In this document: one piece after another, positions 8,241 to 17,193 of the stretch
Position numbering within the stretch: the first letter of the stretch is position 1
Layout of the letters: each line of letters begins with the position of its first letter
Source of the DNA: an uncultured Clostridia bacterium
Lineage (GTDB): Bacteria; Bacillota; Clostridia; Christensenellales; Borkfalkiaceae
NCBI GenBank assembly: GCA_934249265.1
Contig: CAKQKQ010000003.1
Location: forward strand, 1-64,000
Length of the DNA stretch: 64,000 nucleotides
Direction of reading: 5' to 3'
Notes under the pieces: generated by a model
What the model was told of the DNA's origin: nothing
The model's input: only the letters and a program-made list of their open reading frames with translations
The model's database searches: none
Program-made: the position numbers and the translations under genes

Positions 8241-9269
8241 TTATTTAGCCGCTTGCAATGCTGTAATTGCGACTGCGGCAACTATATCTTGAGTGTGGCA
8301 ACCTCTCGACAAGTCGTTGATGGGTTTTGCAAGACCTTGGCAAAGAGGTCCTATCGCTTGGAAGCCGCCTAATCTTTCAACGAGTTTGTATCCGATATTG
8401 CCCGCGTCGAGGTCGGGGAAAATAAGCACGTTTGCGTGTCCCGCAACTTCGGAATTCGGTGCTTTTGATTTAGCGACCGAAGGAACGATGGAAGCGTCCA
8501 ATTGAAGTTCGCCGTCTGCTTTTACGTCGGGGCAAATTTCGTGGAATTTAGCGACAGCCGCAACGACTTTGTCTACGTCGGCGTGCTTTGCGCTGCCCTT
8601 GCTGGAGTGAGACAAGAACGAAACTCTCGGCTCTAAACCCGCAATAGCCTTCGCGCTTTGAGCGGAAGAAGCGGCGATATAAGCAAGTTCTTCGGAAGTG
8701 GGGTTTTGGTTAAGTCCGCAATCGGCGAAAATAAGGCAACCGTCTTCACAGTATTGATTACCGCCCTCGGGAGCAACCATAAGGAAATATGCCGAAACTA
8801 TCGGAGTGTTTTTATCCGTCTTTATTACTTGAAGTCCGGGTCTTAAAGTGTTTGCCGTCGAGTGGCACGCACCCGAAACCATACCGTCTACGTCGTCGCT
8901 TTTAAGCATGAGCGCGCCGTACATGGTGTAGTCCTTTTTAATCGCTTTTTCGGCGTCTTCAACCGTAGCGTATTCGGGAAGACCCGTCTTTTTGTTTATT
9001 TTACCTTGTCTCAAATTGAACAAAAGTTGAGCGTATTCGTTTGTCTTTGTATTCGTTTCGGGGTTAATCACCGTTACGCCCGTGAGGTCGATTTCGGGAT
9101 TTTCCGCTTTAATCTTGTTTTCGTCGCCCAAAAGGGTGATTTTCGCGATGTTTTGTTGAGCGCACAAAGCCGCCGCTTCGACCACTCTTTTATCTTCGCT
9201 TTCGGGTAAAACTATGTTTTTGCCGAGCGATTTTGCCTTGTTGTAAATAGATTCCATTAAATTTGACAT
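8241..9269 (-). CDS. pta: Phosphate acetyltransferase
   Basis: Pta exchanges CoA for phosphate on acetyl-CoA to make acetyl phosphate, the substrate of the neighbouring AckA. The 342-residue length is that of the short, single-domain Pta class without the N-terminal DRTGG regulatory region. Recognisable segments are LPESEDKRVVEAA at the N-terminus, VDGMVSGACHSTANTLRP in the middle, and VANVLIFPDLDAGNIGYKL-like (GHANVLIFPDLDAGNIGYKL) near the C-terminus. The ATG has a GGAG site. It is the first gene of pta-ackA, with a possible promoter and palindrome upstream. Confidence 0.97.
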   Translation of the reverse strand: MSNLMESIYNKAKSLGKNIVLPESEDKRVVEAAALCAQQNIAKITLLGDENKIKAENPEIDLTGVTVINPETNTKTNEYAQLLFNLRQGKINKKTGLPEYATVEDAEKAIKKDYTMYGALMLKSDDVDGMVSGACHSTANTLRPGLQVIKTDKNTPIVSAYFLMVAPEGGNQYCEDGCLIFADCGLNQNPTSEELAYIAASSAQSAKAIAGLEPRVSFLSHSSKGSAKHADVDKVVAAVAKFHEICPDVKADGELQLDASIVPSVAKSKAPNSEVAGHANVLIFPDLDAGNIGYKLVERLGGFQAIGPLCQGLAKPINDLSRGCHTQDIVAAVAITALQAAK

Positions 9270-9307
9270 AATATATCTCCTTTTTTACCATAAAATCTTG
9301 TAAAAAA

Positions 9308-9337
9308 ATTAAATTTGGGTTACACTATAAGTGTAAA
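9308..9337 (-). promoter_or_regulatory. Possible pta promoter with overlapping inverted repeat
   Basis: On the minus strand TTTACA (9332-9337) and TTTAAT (9308-9313) are 18 bases apart. The inverted repeat TTACACT-ATA-AGTGTAA (9320-9336) overlaps the -35 and could be an operator. The promoter match is moderate and the regulator is unknown. Confidence 0.4.
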
Positions 9338-9518
9338 CGAATTTATAGACGGAACACACTTGCGGAAAGCCATATAGAACGCCACAAGGGAAACACGTTA
9401 CCACTACGGAAAGTCATATATAAACCCCGCGCGAAAAATCCGTCGTTTAGTAATATTTAGTATTATATAATAATTTAAGTAATTTGTAAATAATAAACGA
9501 GCAATTAAGGAGTAAATT

Positions 9519-10712
9519 TTGAAAATTTGTGTCGCCGTATGCGAGTACAACCCCTTTCACAACGGGCATTTGTACCATTTGAATAAAATGAAAGAACTTA
9601 CAGGGGCAGATTACGTCGCTATAATAATGAGCGGTAATTTTACCCAACGCGGCGAAATTGCCATACTCGATAAATACACTCGGGCAACGCACGCGATTTA
9701 TGCGGGTGCGGACATCGTTTTTGAACTGCCCGCCGTGTTTGCAAGCGCAAGCGCAGAGCCGTTCGCCACGGGCGCGATAAAACTTCTTTCATCTTTAAAC
9801 GGGCAAAAAACGCTGTGTTTCGGCTGTGAAAACGGCAACAAACAGACATTTTTATCCACAGCAAAAGTGTTGAACGACGAAAGCAAGGAGTTTAAAAAAC
9901 TTTTAAAGGAAGAACTTGAAAACGGAGTTACTTTGGCAAAGGCGAAATCGACGGCTATCGAAAGAATGAACCTCGTCGATACCGACGCAACGCTTTTATC
10001 TTCTTCAAACAACATTTTAGGCATAGAATACACTCGGGCGATTTTGTCGCTTAAAAGCGATTTGGACGTTTTACCCTTACCGAGGACGGGCGCGGCGTTT
10101 AACGACGAAAAAATGTATTCCGATTTTTCTTCGGGCATGGCGATAAGAAAGGCTATCGAAAGCGGAAACAAACGCTTGCTCAAAAAAAATATGCCCTCTT
10201 ACGTTTATAAATCTTTGCCCGACGATTTGCCCGACGGAAACGCCGTTCAACTGTACGCGCTTACCGTAAGCGAAACGAAAGATATTAAAAAAATAGGCGA
10301 CTGCACCGAGGGGCTTGAAAACAGAATTAAGGCGTTTTTAAAAGAAAGCACGAGCGTGGACGAACTTGTCGCAAAACTCGTGACCAAACGCTACACCAAA
10401 ACGAGACTTCAACGCATAATTTTAAACAATATGCTCGATATTCAAAAGTCTTTCGTAGACAAATGTTTGCGCTCCGACTTGTATTTAAAGGTGCTGGCGA
10501 TAAACAAAAATTCGATTTCCCTTTTAAATAAACTGCAAGGCGAAAAGACCTATCCGTTTATCACGAGAAAAAGCGACGTGAAAAAACTTTCGTCCGTCGC
10601 CAAAGATTGTTTTGAAACGGACGTGAGGGCAAACGATATTTACTCGATTATATCTCACAAACCCACCAACGAATACGAAATGAAAATTATCGACACAAGC
10701 AAAAAAAATTGA
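9519..10712 (+). CDS. tmcAL: tRNA(Met) cytidine acetate ligase TmcAL (YlbM)
   Basis: TmcAL joins acetate to the wobble cytidine of elongator tRNA-Met, using ATP, to make N4-acetylcytidine. The 397-residue protein has the nucleotidyltransferase start VCEYNPFHNGHLYH with the HxGH motif, then MSGNFTQRG, and a long helical C-terminal part. The start is TTG at 9519: AAGGAG lies 6 bases ahead and there is no better ATG upstream. It is divergent from pta-ackA, whose end product acetate is its substrate; that neighbourhood is common in Clostridia. It ends facing galM, with the perfect 38-bp palindrome between them. Confidence 0.93.
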   Translation: MKICVAVCEYNPFHNGHLYHLNKMKELTGADYVAIIMSGNFTQRGEIAILDKYTRATHAIYAGADIVFELPAVFASASAEPFATGAIKLLSSLNGQKTLCFGCENGNKQTFLSTAKVLNDESKEFKKLLKEELENGVTLAKAKSTAIERMNLVDTDATLLSSSNNILGIEYTRAILSLKSDLDVLPLPRTGAAFNDEKMYSDFSSGMAIRKAIESGNKRLLKKNMPSYVYKSLPDDLPDGNAVQLYALTVSETKDIKKIGDCTEGLENRIKAFLKESTSVDELVAKLVTKRYTKTRLQRIILNNMLDIQKSFVDKCLRSDLYLKVLAINKNSISLLNKLQGEKTYPFITRKSDVKKLSSVAKDCFETDVRANDIYSIISHKPTNEYEMKIIDTSKKN

Positions 10713-10891
10713 TTTAATATATAACAGTTTTAGCAGCATTTTTTAACACCGCTTTAATAGTGGTATTTATTGTTGCCTTGTCAACTCTTTTGCTTGCGAT
10801 ATGTTTACTATTTGCCGTATATAAATATTGCCGCTTACAGCGGTTTAACCTTTATTCTGTTACATATTTTCACATTATTAACGACATAAAA

Positions 10892-10929
10892 AGACCGTTT
10901 TACGCAATACGTATTGCGTAAAACGGTCT
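10892..10929. terminator. Perfect 38-bp palindrome, bidirectional terminator (dispersed palindrome copy 3)
   Basis: Bases 10892-10910 are exactly complementary to 10911-10929. The centre is the dispersed core ACGCAATACGTATTGCGT, extended by AGACCGTTTT and its complement. The plus strand continues GATTTTTTTA and the minus strand CTTTTTA, so it can end both tmcAL and galM transcripts. Confidence 0.75.
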
Positions 10930-10954
10930 GATTTTTTTATTTTTCAACAACAAA

Positions 10955-11989
10955 TTACTTTTTCACAGAGAACTTATACGAAGTTTTCGTGTGGTAAGTT
11001 TCACCCGCTTTAAGCACCGAAGTGGGATATTCGGGGCAGTTCACCGCATTGGGATAAGTTTGCGTTTCAAGACAGAACGCGCCTCTCTTGTTATAAAGTT
11101 TGCCACCCTTTCCCTTCACGCCGTCGAGGAAGTTACCCGTGTAAAGTTGCACGCCGGGGAGGTTTGTATAACATTCCATAAGTATACCCGTTTCTTCGCT
11201 GTACGCTTCGCCGAATTTAGTGAATTTGCCGTTTGTGTTTATGCAGAAATTGTGGTCGTAACCGCCGCAAATTTTAAGTTGCTCGTTGTCGGCGTAAATG
11301 TCTTTGCCGATTTTCTTCGCCTTTCTGAAATCGAACGGAGTGTTTTCAACCGCATAAAGTTTTCCTCTCGGAATAAGTCCGCTGTCAACGGGTGTGATAT
11401 AGTCGGCGTCAAGCATAAGATAAGTGTCATACACTTCCGTTCCGCCGCCGTTCAAGTTGAAATAACAGTGGTTGGTGAGGTTGCAAAGCGTGTTTTTGTC
11501 GCTCTTTGCAAAGTATTCCAAAGTCAATTCTCCATCGTTTGAAAGAGTGTAAACGACCTTGACTTCAAGCGTACCGGGGTAATTCTCTTCTCCGTCGGGA
11601 CTTGTTGTCTCGAAAATCAACTTATCTCCGTCAACAGTCGCCTTCCATATTTTTTTATCAAAACCTTTCATGCCGCCGTGAAGGTGGTTTGCTCCGTCGT
11701 TTAAAGCGAGTTGATAATTTTTTCCGTCGAGAGTGAATTTACCCTCGCCTATACGGTTGCCGCATCTGCCGATAAGCGCGCCGATGTATCCGCCGTTGAT
11801 TTCGTAACCGTGTACGTCGTCATAACCGAGCGCAACGTCTACTATTTTACCCGTTTTGTCGGGAACTCTTATCGCGTTGATAGTTCCGCCGAGGTTCATT
11901 ATATCGACCTCGACCCCGCCCGCGGAAAGCGTGTATTTTATCACTTCGTCGCCGTTTTGCGTTTTACCGAAAACTTGTTGCTTAATCAT
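10955..11989 (-). CDS. galM: Aldose 1-epimerase (mutarotase)
   Basis: GalM interconverts the alpha and beta forms of sugars such as galactose and glucose. The 344-residue protein has the family's usual length, the substrate-binding segment GALIGRCGNRIGEGKF, the catalytic His in NLTNHCYFNLNG (about 175) and the catalytic Glu near the C-terminus in FCLETQTYPN. Its ATG overlaps the stop of the PHP gene by 8 bases, so the two are coupled. No galK or galT is near, so here it may serve general sugar use. Confidence 0.95.
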   Translation of the reverse strand: MIKQQVFGKTQNGDEVIKYTLSAGGVEVDIMNLGGTINAIRVPDKTGKIVDVALGYDDVHGYEINGGYIGALIGRCGNRIGEGKFTLDGKNYQLALNDGANHLHGGMKGFDKKIWKATVDGDKLIFETTSPDGEENYPGTLEVKVVYTLSNDGELTLEYFAKSDKNTLCNLTNHCYFNLNGGGTEVYDTYLMLDADYITPVDSGLIPRGKLYAVENTPFDFRKAKKIGKDIYADNEQLKICGGYDHNFCINTNGKFTKFGEAYSEETGILMECYTNLPGVQLYTGNFLDGVKGKGGKLYNKRGAFCLETQTYPNAVNCPEYPTSVLKAGETYHTKTSYKFSVKK

Positions 11990-12695
11990 TGTTCTTGTCT
12001 CCTAATGTACTATTTAATACGTTTTTTTGTTTTATAATACTGCCGCCGCCCTCTTTAAGAAGTTTTAGCAGATGTTTTTCGTCTTTAATTTTTTCGTCAA
12101 ATGCCATGCCTCCGAGATTTTCTTGCGCGCTCGAATGTAAATCCGAACCCGAAGTTTTTATAAGTCCGTAAGCGTCGGCAAGCGTATTCGCAAGCGAATT
12201 TTCGACTTCTTTTCTGTTGGCGTTGTAAACTTCCAACCCGTCGCAATATTCCGCGAAAAGTCGCACGTGGTCGATATATCCGTCCCGCCTATACGGGTGC
12301 GCTTGCACGGTAAGCCCGCCGTTTTCTTTTACAAAAAGAATACTCTCTTTCATGCTCATTTGCATGATTTCGGGGTGCTTTTCATACCATTCGGGCATTA
12401 AACCGTAAAACAACACGTCAGTGCCTTTATACGAAGACTCTACCCCGAAAAACACGCCGAGACCTATTTTTTCGCCCTCTTTTTTGCACTCGTAATAGCC
12501 TTTTGAATATTCCTCGATTTGCCTTTTCCAAGGAAGCGACCTATCCACACTTGAATTGCCGTTTAAAAAATGGTCAGTCACAAACACGCCCGTGTATCCG
12601 TTGTCTTTATATAATTTGACAAGCGTGGGCGCGTCTATCGAGGCGCATCTACTCACAATGGTCGTATGGCAATGTAATTCGTATTTATATTTCAT
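11982..12695 (-). CDS. PHP-domain phosphoesterase
   Basis: A 237-residue stand-alone PHP domain. These are metal-dependent phosphoesterases, and some act on nucleotides or on histidinol phosphate. Metal ligands are visible in order: ELHCHT (HxH, residues about 7-9), FVTDHF (about 39-44), GVES, QAHPYR (about 136-141) and SGSDLHSSA (about 188-196). It lacks the polymerase or other domains of larger PHP proteins. Its substrate cannot be told from sequence. It is coupled to galM downstream and separated by 51 bases from the nfnB gene upstream. Confidence 0.85.
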   Translation of the reverse strand: MKYKYELHCHTTIVSRCASIDAPTLVKLYKDNGYTGVFVTDHFLNGNSSVDRSLPWKRQIEEYSKGYYECKKEGEKIGLGVFFGVESSYKGTDVLFYGLMPEWYEKHPEIMQMSMKESILFVKENGGLTVQAHPYRRDGYIDHVRLFAEYCDGLEVYNANRKEVENSLANTLADAYGLIKTSGSDLHSSAQENLGGMAFDEKIKDEKHLLKLLKEGGGSIIKQKNVLNSTLGDKNND

Positions 12696-12724
12696 TTTAT
12701 CTCTCTAAATGTGTCTTATTTGCC

Positions 12725-12742
12725 GTTTTTACGCAATACGGT
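12725..12742. repeat. Dispersed palindrome, half copy 4
   Basis: The left arm GTTTTTACGCAATACG is intact and preceded by TGCC as in other copies. The right arm has decayed to GTTGCTTTAAAG. It lies in the 51-base gap between the PHP gene and nfnB and reaches to within a few bases of the nfnB stop. Confidence 0.6.
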
Positions 12743-12746
12743 TGCT

Positions 12747-14114
12747 TTAAAGTTGGCTTTTTAAGTATTCGTCGATAGCCTCTGCGCTTCTTTCGCCGTA
12801 GACCATGGCGTTTATTACAGTCGACGCTCCGCACACGAAATCACCGCCGACAAACACGCCTTTTAATCCCGTAGAAAGGTCTTCGCCCACGTCGGGATAA
12901 CCGTATTTATTGACTTTAAAACACTCGTCAAAACAGTTTGTATAAGCGTTTGCATCGCTGCCGATAGCCATAATCACGCAATCGACGTCGATAGTGAAAT
13001 TGCTGTTTTCTATCACAACGGGTCTGCGTCTGCCGCTCGAATCTTCTGCGCCGAGTTGCATTTTCACGCACTCCGCTTTGTTTACTTTTCCGTTTGAATC
13101 GGCGTGCAATTTGACGGGGTTGGTTAAAAACAAAAATTTAATCCCCTCTTCTCTTGCGTTTTGCACCTCTTCTTTGCGGGCGGGCAATTCGTTTTCCGTT
13201 CGCCTATATATTATAGTCACGTCGCTCGTATGGCGTATCGCGGTGCGCGCGGCGTCAATTGCCACGTTTCCGCCGCCGACGACAACCACCTTATCTCCGC
13301 GTTTTACCATACCGCCCGAAGCGGCGTTTTTAAACAATTTAGCCTTATATAAATATTCGTTTGCCGAATACACGCCGAGCGAATTTTCGCCATCGATATT
13401 CATAAATTTAGGCTTGTTCGCGCCGATCGCGATATAAACTGCGGCATAACCGCCGTCGAGCAAATCTTTTATCGTAAAAGCCTTACCGACGACCGCATCG
13501 GTCTCTATTTCGATGCCTTTTTGTATTAGTCTGTCTTGCAAATCAAATATAATTTCGTTGGGCAAGCAAAACTCGGGTATGCCGTAATAAAGTATTCCGC
13601 CGATGCGTTCGGTCGCCTCGAATAAGGTCACTTTATATCCCTTTTCTGCCAACTTTACAGCACACGTTATGCCCGAAGGACCTCCGCCGACAACCGCCAC
13701 TTTTTGTTTGTCGCGGCTTAATGCGGCTTCCTTTTTTATGTTTTTATTGTGGTAATCGGCGACAAACCTCTCCAACCTTCCGATAGCCAAAGGTTCGCCT
13801 TTTATCCCTCTTACACACTTTGCCTCGCACTGTTTTTCTTGCGGACAAACCCTTCCCGTAACCGCCGGCAACGGGTTTTTATCGCAAATTATTTGATACG
13901 CCTTTTCAAAATTGCCGCTCGCAACTTCCTTTATAAATTCGGGTATGCGATTGTGTATCGGGCAACCGTTTCTGCAAGGCGCGTTTTTACAATTTAAACA
14001 ACGCGTTGCCTCGCTTTTAGCCTCTTCCTCGGTGTAGCCGAGGGCGACTTCGTTAAAGTTTTTTAATCTCACCTTTAACTCTTGCTTTTGCATTGACACG
14101 CGTTTATTTTCCAT
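12747..14114 (-). CDS. nfnB: NADPH-binding subunit of Nfn transhydrogenase (GltD-like)
   Basis: This 455-residue flavoprotein resembles the small subunit of glutamate synthase. It has an N-terminal double [4Fe-4S] region (RCLNCKNAPCRNGCPIHNRI, then PQEKQCEAKC), a FAD-binding VVGGGPSGITCA near 155 and an NADPH-binding VVVGGGNVAIDAA near 290. No glutamate synthase large subunit is near. Directly upstream is a ferredoxin-reductase-like gene, which makes the NfnAB electron-bifurcating complex (NADH + reduced ferredoxin + 2 NADP+ to 2 NADPH) the better reading. The frame extends upstream to 14183, but ATG 14114 begins 2 bases after the upstream stop, with AAAAGGA ahead, so I chose it. Confidence 0.8.
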   Translation of the reverse strand: MENKRVSMQKQELKVRLKNFNEVALGYTEEEAKSEATRCLNCKNAPCRNGCPIHNRIPEFIKEVASGNFEKAYQIICDKNPLPAVTGRVCPQEKQCEAKCVRGIKGEPLAIGRLERFVADYHNKNIKKEAALSRDKQKVAVVGGGPSGITCAVKLAEKGYKVTLFEATERIGGILYYGIPEFCLPNEIIFDLQDRLIQKGIEIETDAVVGKAFTIKDLLDGGYAAVYIAIGANKPKFMNIDGENSLGVYSANEYLYKAKLFKNAASGGMVKRGDKVVVVGGGNVAIDAARTAIRHTSDVTIIYRRTENELPARKEEVQNAREEGIKFLFLTNPVKLHADSNGKVNKAECVKMQLGAEDSSGRRRPVVIENSNFTIDVDCVIMAIGSDANAYTNCFDECFKVNKYGYPDVGEDLSTGLKGVFVGGDFVCGASTVINAMVYGERSAEAIDEYLKSQL

Positions 14115-14115
14115 A

Positions 14116-14868
14116 TTATTCCTTTTCTTGTTTACAACATTCGCCTGCTTTTTCGCATTTTGAACGTTTATTAAGTTCATCAAAATTTATTTCTTTCGCC
14201 AAAAAGCACGGACCGTCCACGCAAGCGTATTTAGTCTTATCGCCCGCGCTTAATCTACAGCCGCCGCACGTACCCATACCGTCGGTTATGACGCTATTGA
14301 CGAATACGTATGCCGTGAAATTGACATCATTGCACACTTGAGCCATCTCTTCCATAAACGAATTTTTACCCGCAATAACCGCCACGTCGTTTGTCTTAAA
14401 CAAATACGGCAACATCATTTTGCAGTCTTTTTGAGTGTATAATTCGTCGAAATAAGTTATGTAACGACTTAAATACGGCGTTGATGACGTGCATACGAAA
14501 CAAACTTTTTTATCAAGGTGTTTGGCTTGTTTTGCCATTAAACCGCAACTTGCGATTCCGTTTTCGTCGCATATAAGAAGAAGTCTTTTGCCCGTAGGCA
14601 TAAACTCCTTACCCAAAGGCGCGCGAACACCGAAAAGTTTGTCTCCCGTTTTTATTTCGGACAATTTTTCGTTTGTACTTTTTACAATGAAAAGCACGCT
14701 CGATTTAGACACGTTTACGTCGGCGATAGGAAGAGCAAAACTCTCGTCGCCCTCGTTGACCGTTATCAATGCGAATTGTCCGCTTTTTATCATGCCGACG
14801 TGCGGCATTTTTACTTGTATTGCTTTAAATTTATCCTCGCTTGTATCTACCGATATTACTTCAAACAT
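14116..14868 (-). CDS. nfnA: FAD/[2Fe-2S] subunit of Nfn transhydrogenase (PyrK-like)
   Basis: A 250-residue ferredoxin-NADP reductase fold. The FAD site is represented by SFALPIADVN (about 62-71), close to the family's PLTIAD. The C-terminal MGTCGGCRLS with a later CVDGPCF gives the four cysteines of a [2Fe-2S] cluster, as in PyrK, NfnA and SudB. The nucleotide loop (CDENGIASCGLMAKQ) is less canonical than the usual GGGxG form. Next to a GltD-like gene this points to NfnA rather than to PyrK, because no pyrD is near. It starts at ATG 14868 only about 24 bases after a strong promoter. Confidence 0.78.
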   Translation of the reverse strand: MFEVISVDTSEDKFKAIQVKMPHVGMIKSGQFALITVNEGDESFALPIADVNVSKSSVLFIVKSTNEKLSEIKTGDKLFGVRAPLGKEFMPTGKRLLLICDENGIASCGLMAKQAKHLDKKVCFVCTSSTPYLSRYITYFDELYTQKDCKMMLPYLFKTNDVAVIAGKNSFMEEMAQVCNDVNFTAYVFVNSVITDGMGTCGGCRLSAGDKTKYACVDGPCFLAKEINFDELNKRSKCEKAGECCKQEKE

Positions 14869-14898
14869 AATTAAATTTTCCTATACAACACTTTTTTT

Positions 14899-14927
14899 AT
14901 TATATCACAGCAATCAAAATTCGTCAA
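14899..14927 (-). promoter_or_regulatory. Sigma-A promoter of nfnAB
   Basis: On the minus strand, TTGACG (14922-14927), a 17-base spacer and TATAAT (14899-14904). The predicted start near 14892 leaves a short leader of about 24 bases. Confidence 0.8.
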
Positions 14928-15092
14928 TAGCCTTTTTGTCATACTGTAAAGATTTTTTATAAATCGCTTATAAATCGGAAAAAGTTTACGGAAGCGGGCG
15001 CAAGCGTAATATGCGTTTGTACTCGCAAATACATTCTTATATAAACCGAATCGAGATTGCCGTTTTATTCGACTTTAAAATTTTTTTAACGG

Positions 15093-15120
15093 AAAAGGCA
15101 CGGCAAAATTCGCCGTGCCT
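15093..15120 (-). terminator. Terminator after the DUF308 gene
   Basis: AGGCACGGC (15096-15104) pairs with 15112-15120. The minus strand continues TTTTCCG then an A/T-rich run. It lies 10 bases past the stop. Confidence 0.75.
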
Positions 15121-15129
15121 ACACCTAAA

Positions 15130-15615
15130 TTATTTAAGTTTTTTACCAAACAAAGCAAGTACGCCGTTTAAAATGAAGATAACACCCGCGATTATGCAGA
15201 TTATGTCACCCAAAGCAAACGGAGCGATGCAAAGTATAATACCGACTGCGATATTTACTAAAATACCGACAAGCGCGGCAGTATCTTTACGCTTATATTG
15301 GATATATTCCAACAAATCGATTACCGATTTGATGATGAGAAGTGCGCCGAAGATTATGATTACCCATTGAGTAATAGTAAATCCGAAAATAATTACGACC
15401 GCACCGATAGCGGCTTCGACTACACCTTTTGTAAGTTGCTTGTTAATTACGTCGATTACGCCGTAAACGATAAACAATGCGCCGATTATCGTGAAAAGAA
15501 TTTTAAGCGAACCCATACGCATTGCACAAAGCAAAATACCGACGATAACGTATAACGCACACGTCAATATATTATTTTTGGTTAATTGCAATTTTGTAGA
15601 TTTTTTCTTAGCCAT
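15130..15615 (-). CDS. DUF308/HdeD-like membrane protein
   Basis: A 161-residue protein made almost wholly of short hydrophobic helices with glycine-rich turns, about six in all, in three pairs (for example GALFIVYGVIDVIN, GALLIIKSVIDLLEYI, GVIFILNGVLALFG). This repeated FIVxGxxxxI pattern is typical of DUF308 proteins, which include the acid-resistance protein HdeD. The N-terminus is basic (MAKKKSTK). Its function here is unknown. It has its own promoter and terminator and seems to be a single-gene unit. Confidence 0.75.
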   Translation of the reverse strand: MAKKKSTKLQLTKNNILTCALYVIVGILLCAMRMGSLKILFTIIGALFIVYGVIDVINKQLTKGVVEAAIGAVVIIFGFTITQWVIIIFGALLIIKSVIDLLEYIQYKRKDTAALVGILVNIAVGIILCIAPFALGDIICIIAGVIFILNGVLALFGKKLK

Positions 15616-15664
15616 TTTTTCTCCTACTATAAGCCCGCGCTTTTATACGCGCGCTTACCTTAAT

Positions 15665-15693
15665 ATAATATTATTTTTAATTAAATATGTTAA
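15665..15693 (-). promoter_or_regulatory. Promoter of the DUF308 gene
   Basis: Minus strand TTAACA (15688-15693), 17-base spacer, TATTAT (15665-15670), 50 bases upstream of the start codon. The leader carries a short GCGCG / CGCGC hairpin near 15632-15652. Confidence 0.55.
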
Positions 15694-15772
15694 TCGACAT
15701 AGGCGATATTTAGCCGTATCGATTACACTCATAATACGCCTTAAAATATTTTAAACTGCCGTTACTGACAAA

Positions 15773-15796
15773 ATTACAGCATACGTATGCGGCAAA
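15773..15796. repeat. Degenerate relative of the dispersed palindrome
   Basis: TTACAGCATACGTATGCGGCAA has the same centre (ATACGTAT) and arm pattern as the other copies but is shifted by one base in each arm. GACAAAA lies on one side and CAAAATTGAC on the other, the same flank words as elsewhere. This is the least certain copy. Confidence 0.4.
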
Positions 15797-15852
15797 ATTG
15801 ACAATAAATTGCAATTTATGTAGTGTTTGTAGGTTGAAAACGTAAAGTTAAC

Positions 15853-15890
15853 TAATAAAAAAGTCGGGAAATTTCCCGACTTTTTTATTA
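15853..15890 (-). terminator. Terminator after tuf, perfect 38-bp palindrome
   Basis: Bases 15853-15871 are fully complementary to 15872-15890, with GTCGGGAAA / TTTCCCGAC in the middle and runs of A and T outside. It ends the rpsL-rpsG-fusA-tuf operon on the minus strand and would work in both directions. Confidence 0.9.
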
Positions 15891-15905
15891 TGTTAAATAA
15901 ATTAA

Positions 15906-17126
15906 TTATTTAATGATTGTAGCAACGACACCCGAACCTACCGTTCTGCCGCCTTCACGAATAGCGAAACGGAGACCTTCTTCGATAGCGATAGGAGTGA
16001 TAAGTTTAACGGTAATCGTTACGTGGTCGCCCGGCATTACCATTTCTACACCTTCGGGAAGAGTGATAGAACCTGTAACGTCAGTCGTTCTGAAATAGAA
16101 TTGGGGACGATAGTTGTTGAAGAATGCAGTGTGTCTGCCGCCTTCTTCTTTAGTCAATACGTAAACTTGACCGCTGAATTCGGTGTGGGGATGAATGCTA
16201 CCCGGTTTAGCGATAACTTGTCCTCTTTCGATGTCCTTTCTGTCAACACCTCTCAAAAGTGCGCCGACGTTGTCGCCTGCCATTGCTTCGTCAAGAGACT
16301 TTCTGAACATTTCAAGACCCGTGATAACCGTAGTGGTCGGCTTATCGTGCATACCAACGATTTCTGCGGGATCGCCAACGTGTGCAACACCTCTTTCTAC
16401 TCTACCGGTTGCAACAGTACCACGACCGGAGATCGTGAATACGTCTTCTACAGGAAGAAGGAAGGGCTTGTCGTCCTCTCTTTGCGGAGTGGGAATGTAG
16501 TTGTCGATAGCGTCCATAAGTTCAAGAATGCATTGACATTCGGGAGCAGCAAGAATTTCTTCGTTAGATGCGCCGGAAGAAGCCTTTTCCAAAGCCTTCA
16601 ATGCAGAACCTCTGATGATAGGAGTATCGTCGCCGGGGAAATCGTACTCGTTAAGAAGTTCTCTGATTTCCATTTCAACGAGATCCAAAAGTTCGGGATC
16701 GTCAACTTGATCGGTCTTGTTCATGAATACGATGATGTAAGGAACACCAACCTGACGAGCAAGAAGGATGTGTTCTCTCGTTTGCGGCATCGGACCGTCG
16801 GTAGATGCAACTACGAGGATTGCGCCGTCCATTTGAGCAGCACCGGTAATCATGTTCTTAACGTAGTCAGCGTGTCCCGGGCAGTCAACGTGCGCATAGT
16901 GTCTTTTATCTGTTTGGTACTCAACGTGAGCGGTATTAATTGTAATACCTCTTGCTTTTTCTTCCGGAGCCTTATCGATTTCGTCATATCTCATCTTCTG
17001 AGCGTCACCTTTACATGCCATAACCATAGTGATTGCTGCAGTAAGAGTAGTCTTGCCGTGGTCAACGTGTCCGATAGTACCAACGTTTACGTGTGGTTTA
17101 CTTCTGTCAAATTTTGCCTTTGCCAT
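15906..17126 (-). CDS. tuf: Elongation factor Tu
   Basis: EF-Tu brings aminoacyl-tRNA to the ribosome with GTP. The 406-residue protein shows GTP-binding motifs GHVDHGKTT (about 19-27), the switch [11 protein letters not shown] and the guanine-binding MNKTDQVDD, followed by beta-barrel domains II and III ending SGVVATIIK. It is slightly longer than the usual 395-400 because of a small insert ([19 protein letters not shown]) near 190. The frame can be read from a TTG at 17144, but that TTG lies in the GGAGG ribosome site. ATG 17126 is the real start. It is the last gene of the str-type operon. Confidence 0.98.
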   Translation of the reverse strand: MAKAKFDRSKPHVNVGTIGHVDHGKTTLTAAITMVMACKGDAQKMRYDEIDKAPEEKARGITINTAHVEYQTDKRHYAHVDCPGHADYVKNMITGAAQMDGAILVVASTDGPMPQTREHILLARQVGVPYIIVFMNKTDQVDDPELLDLVEMEIRELLNEYDFPGDDTPIIRGSALKALEKASSGASNEEILAAPECQCILELMDAIDNYIPTPQREDDKPFLLPVEDVFTISGRGTVATGRVERGVAHVGDPAEIVGMHDKPTTTVITGLEMFRKSLDEAMAGDNVGALLRGVDRKDIERGQVIAKPGSIHPHTEFSGQVYVLTKEEGGRHTAFFNNYRPQFYFRTTDVTGSITLPEGVEMVMPGDHVTITVKLITPIAIEEGLRFAIREGGRTVGSGVVATIIK

Positions 17127-17193
17127 AGTCTTTGTTTCCTCCAAAAATTTTTGTTTTTATTTTTTTATTTAATTGATTTATATATTAGTCGAA

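Noticed and set aside
9340..9440. tRNA-like sequence in the pta-tmcAL gap
   Set aside because: It only has two related GCGGAAAGCCATAT words, with no cloverleaf pairing or T-loop.
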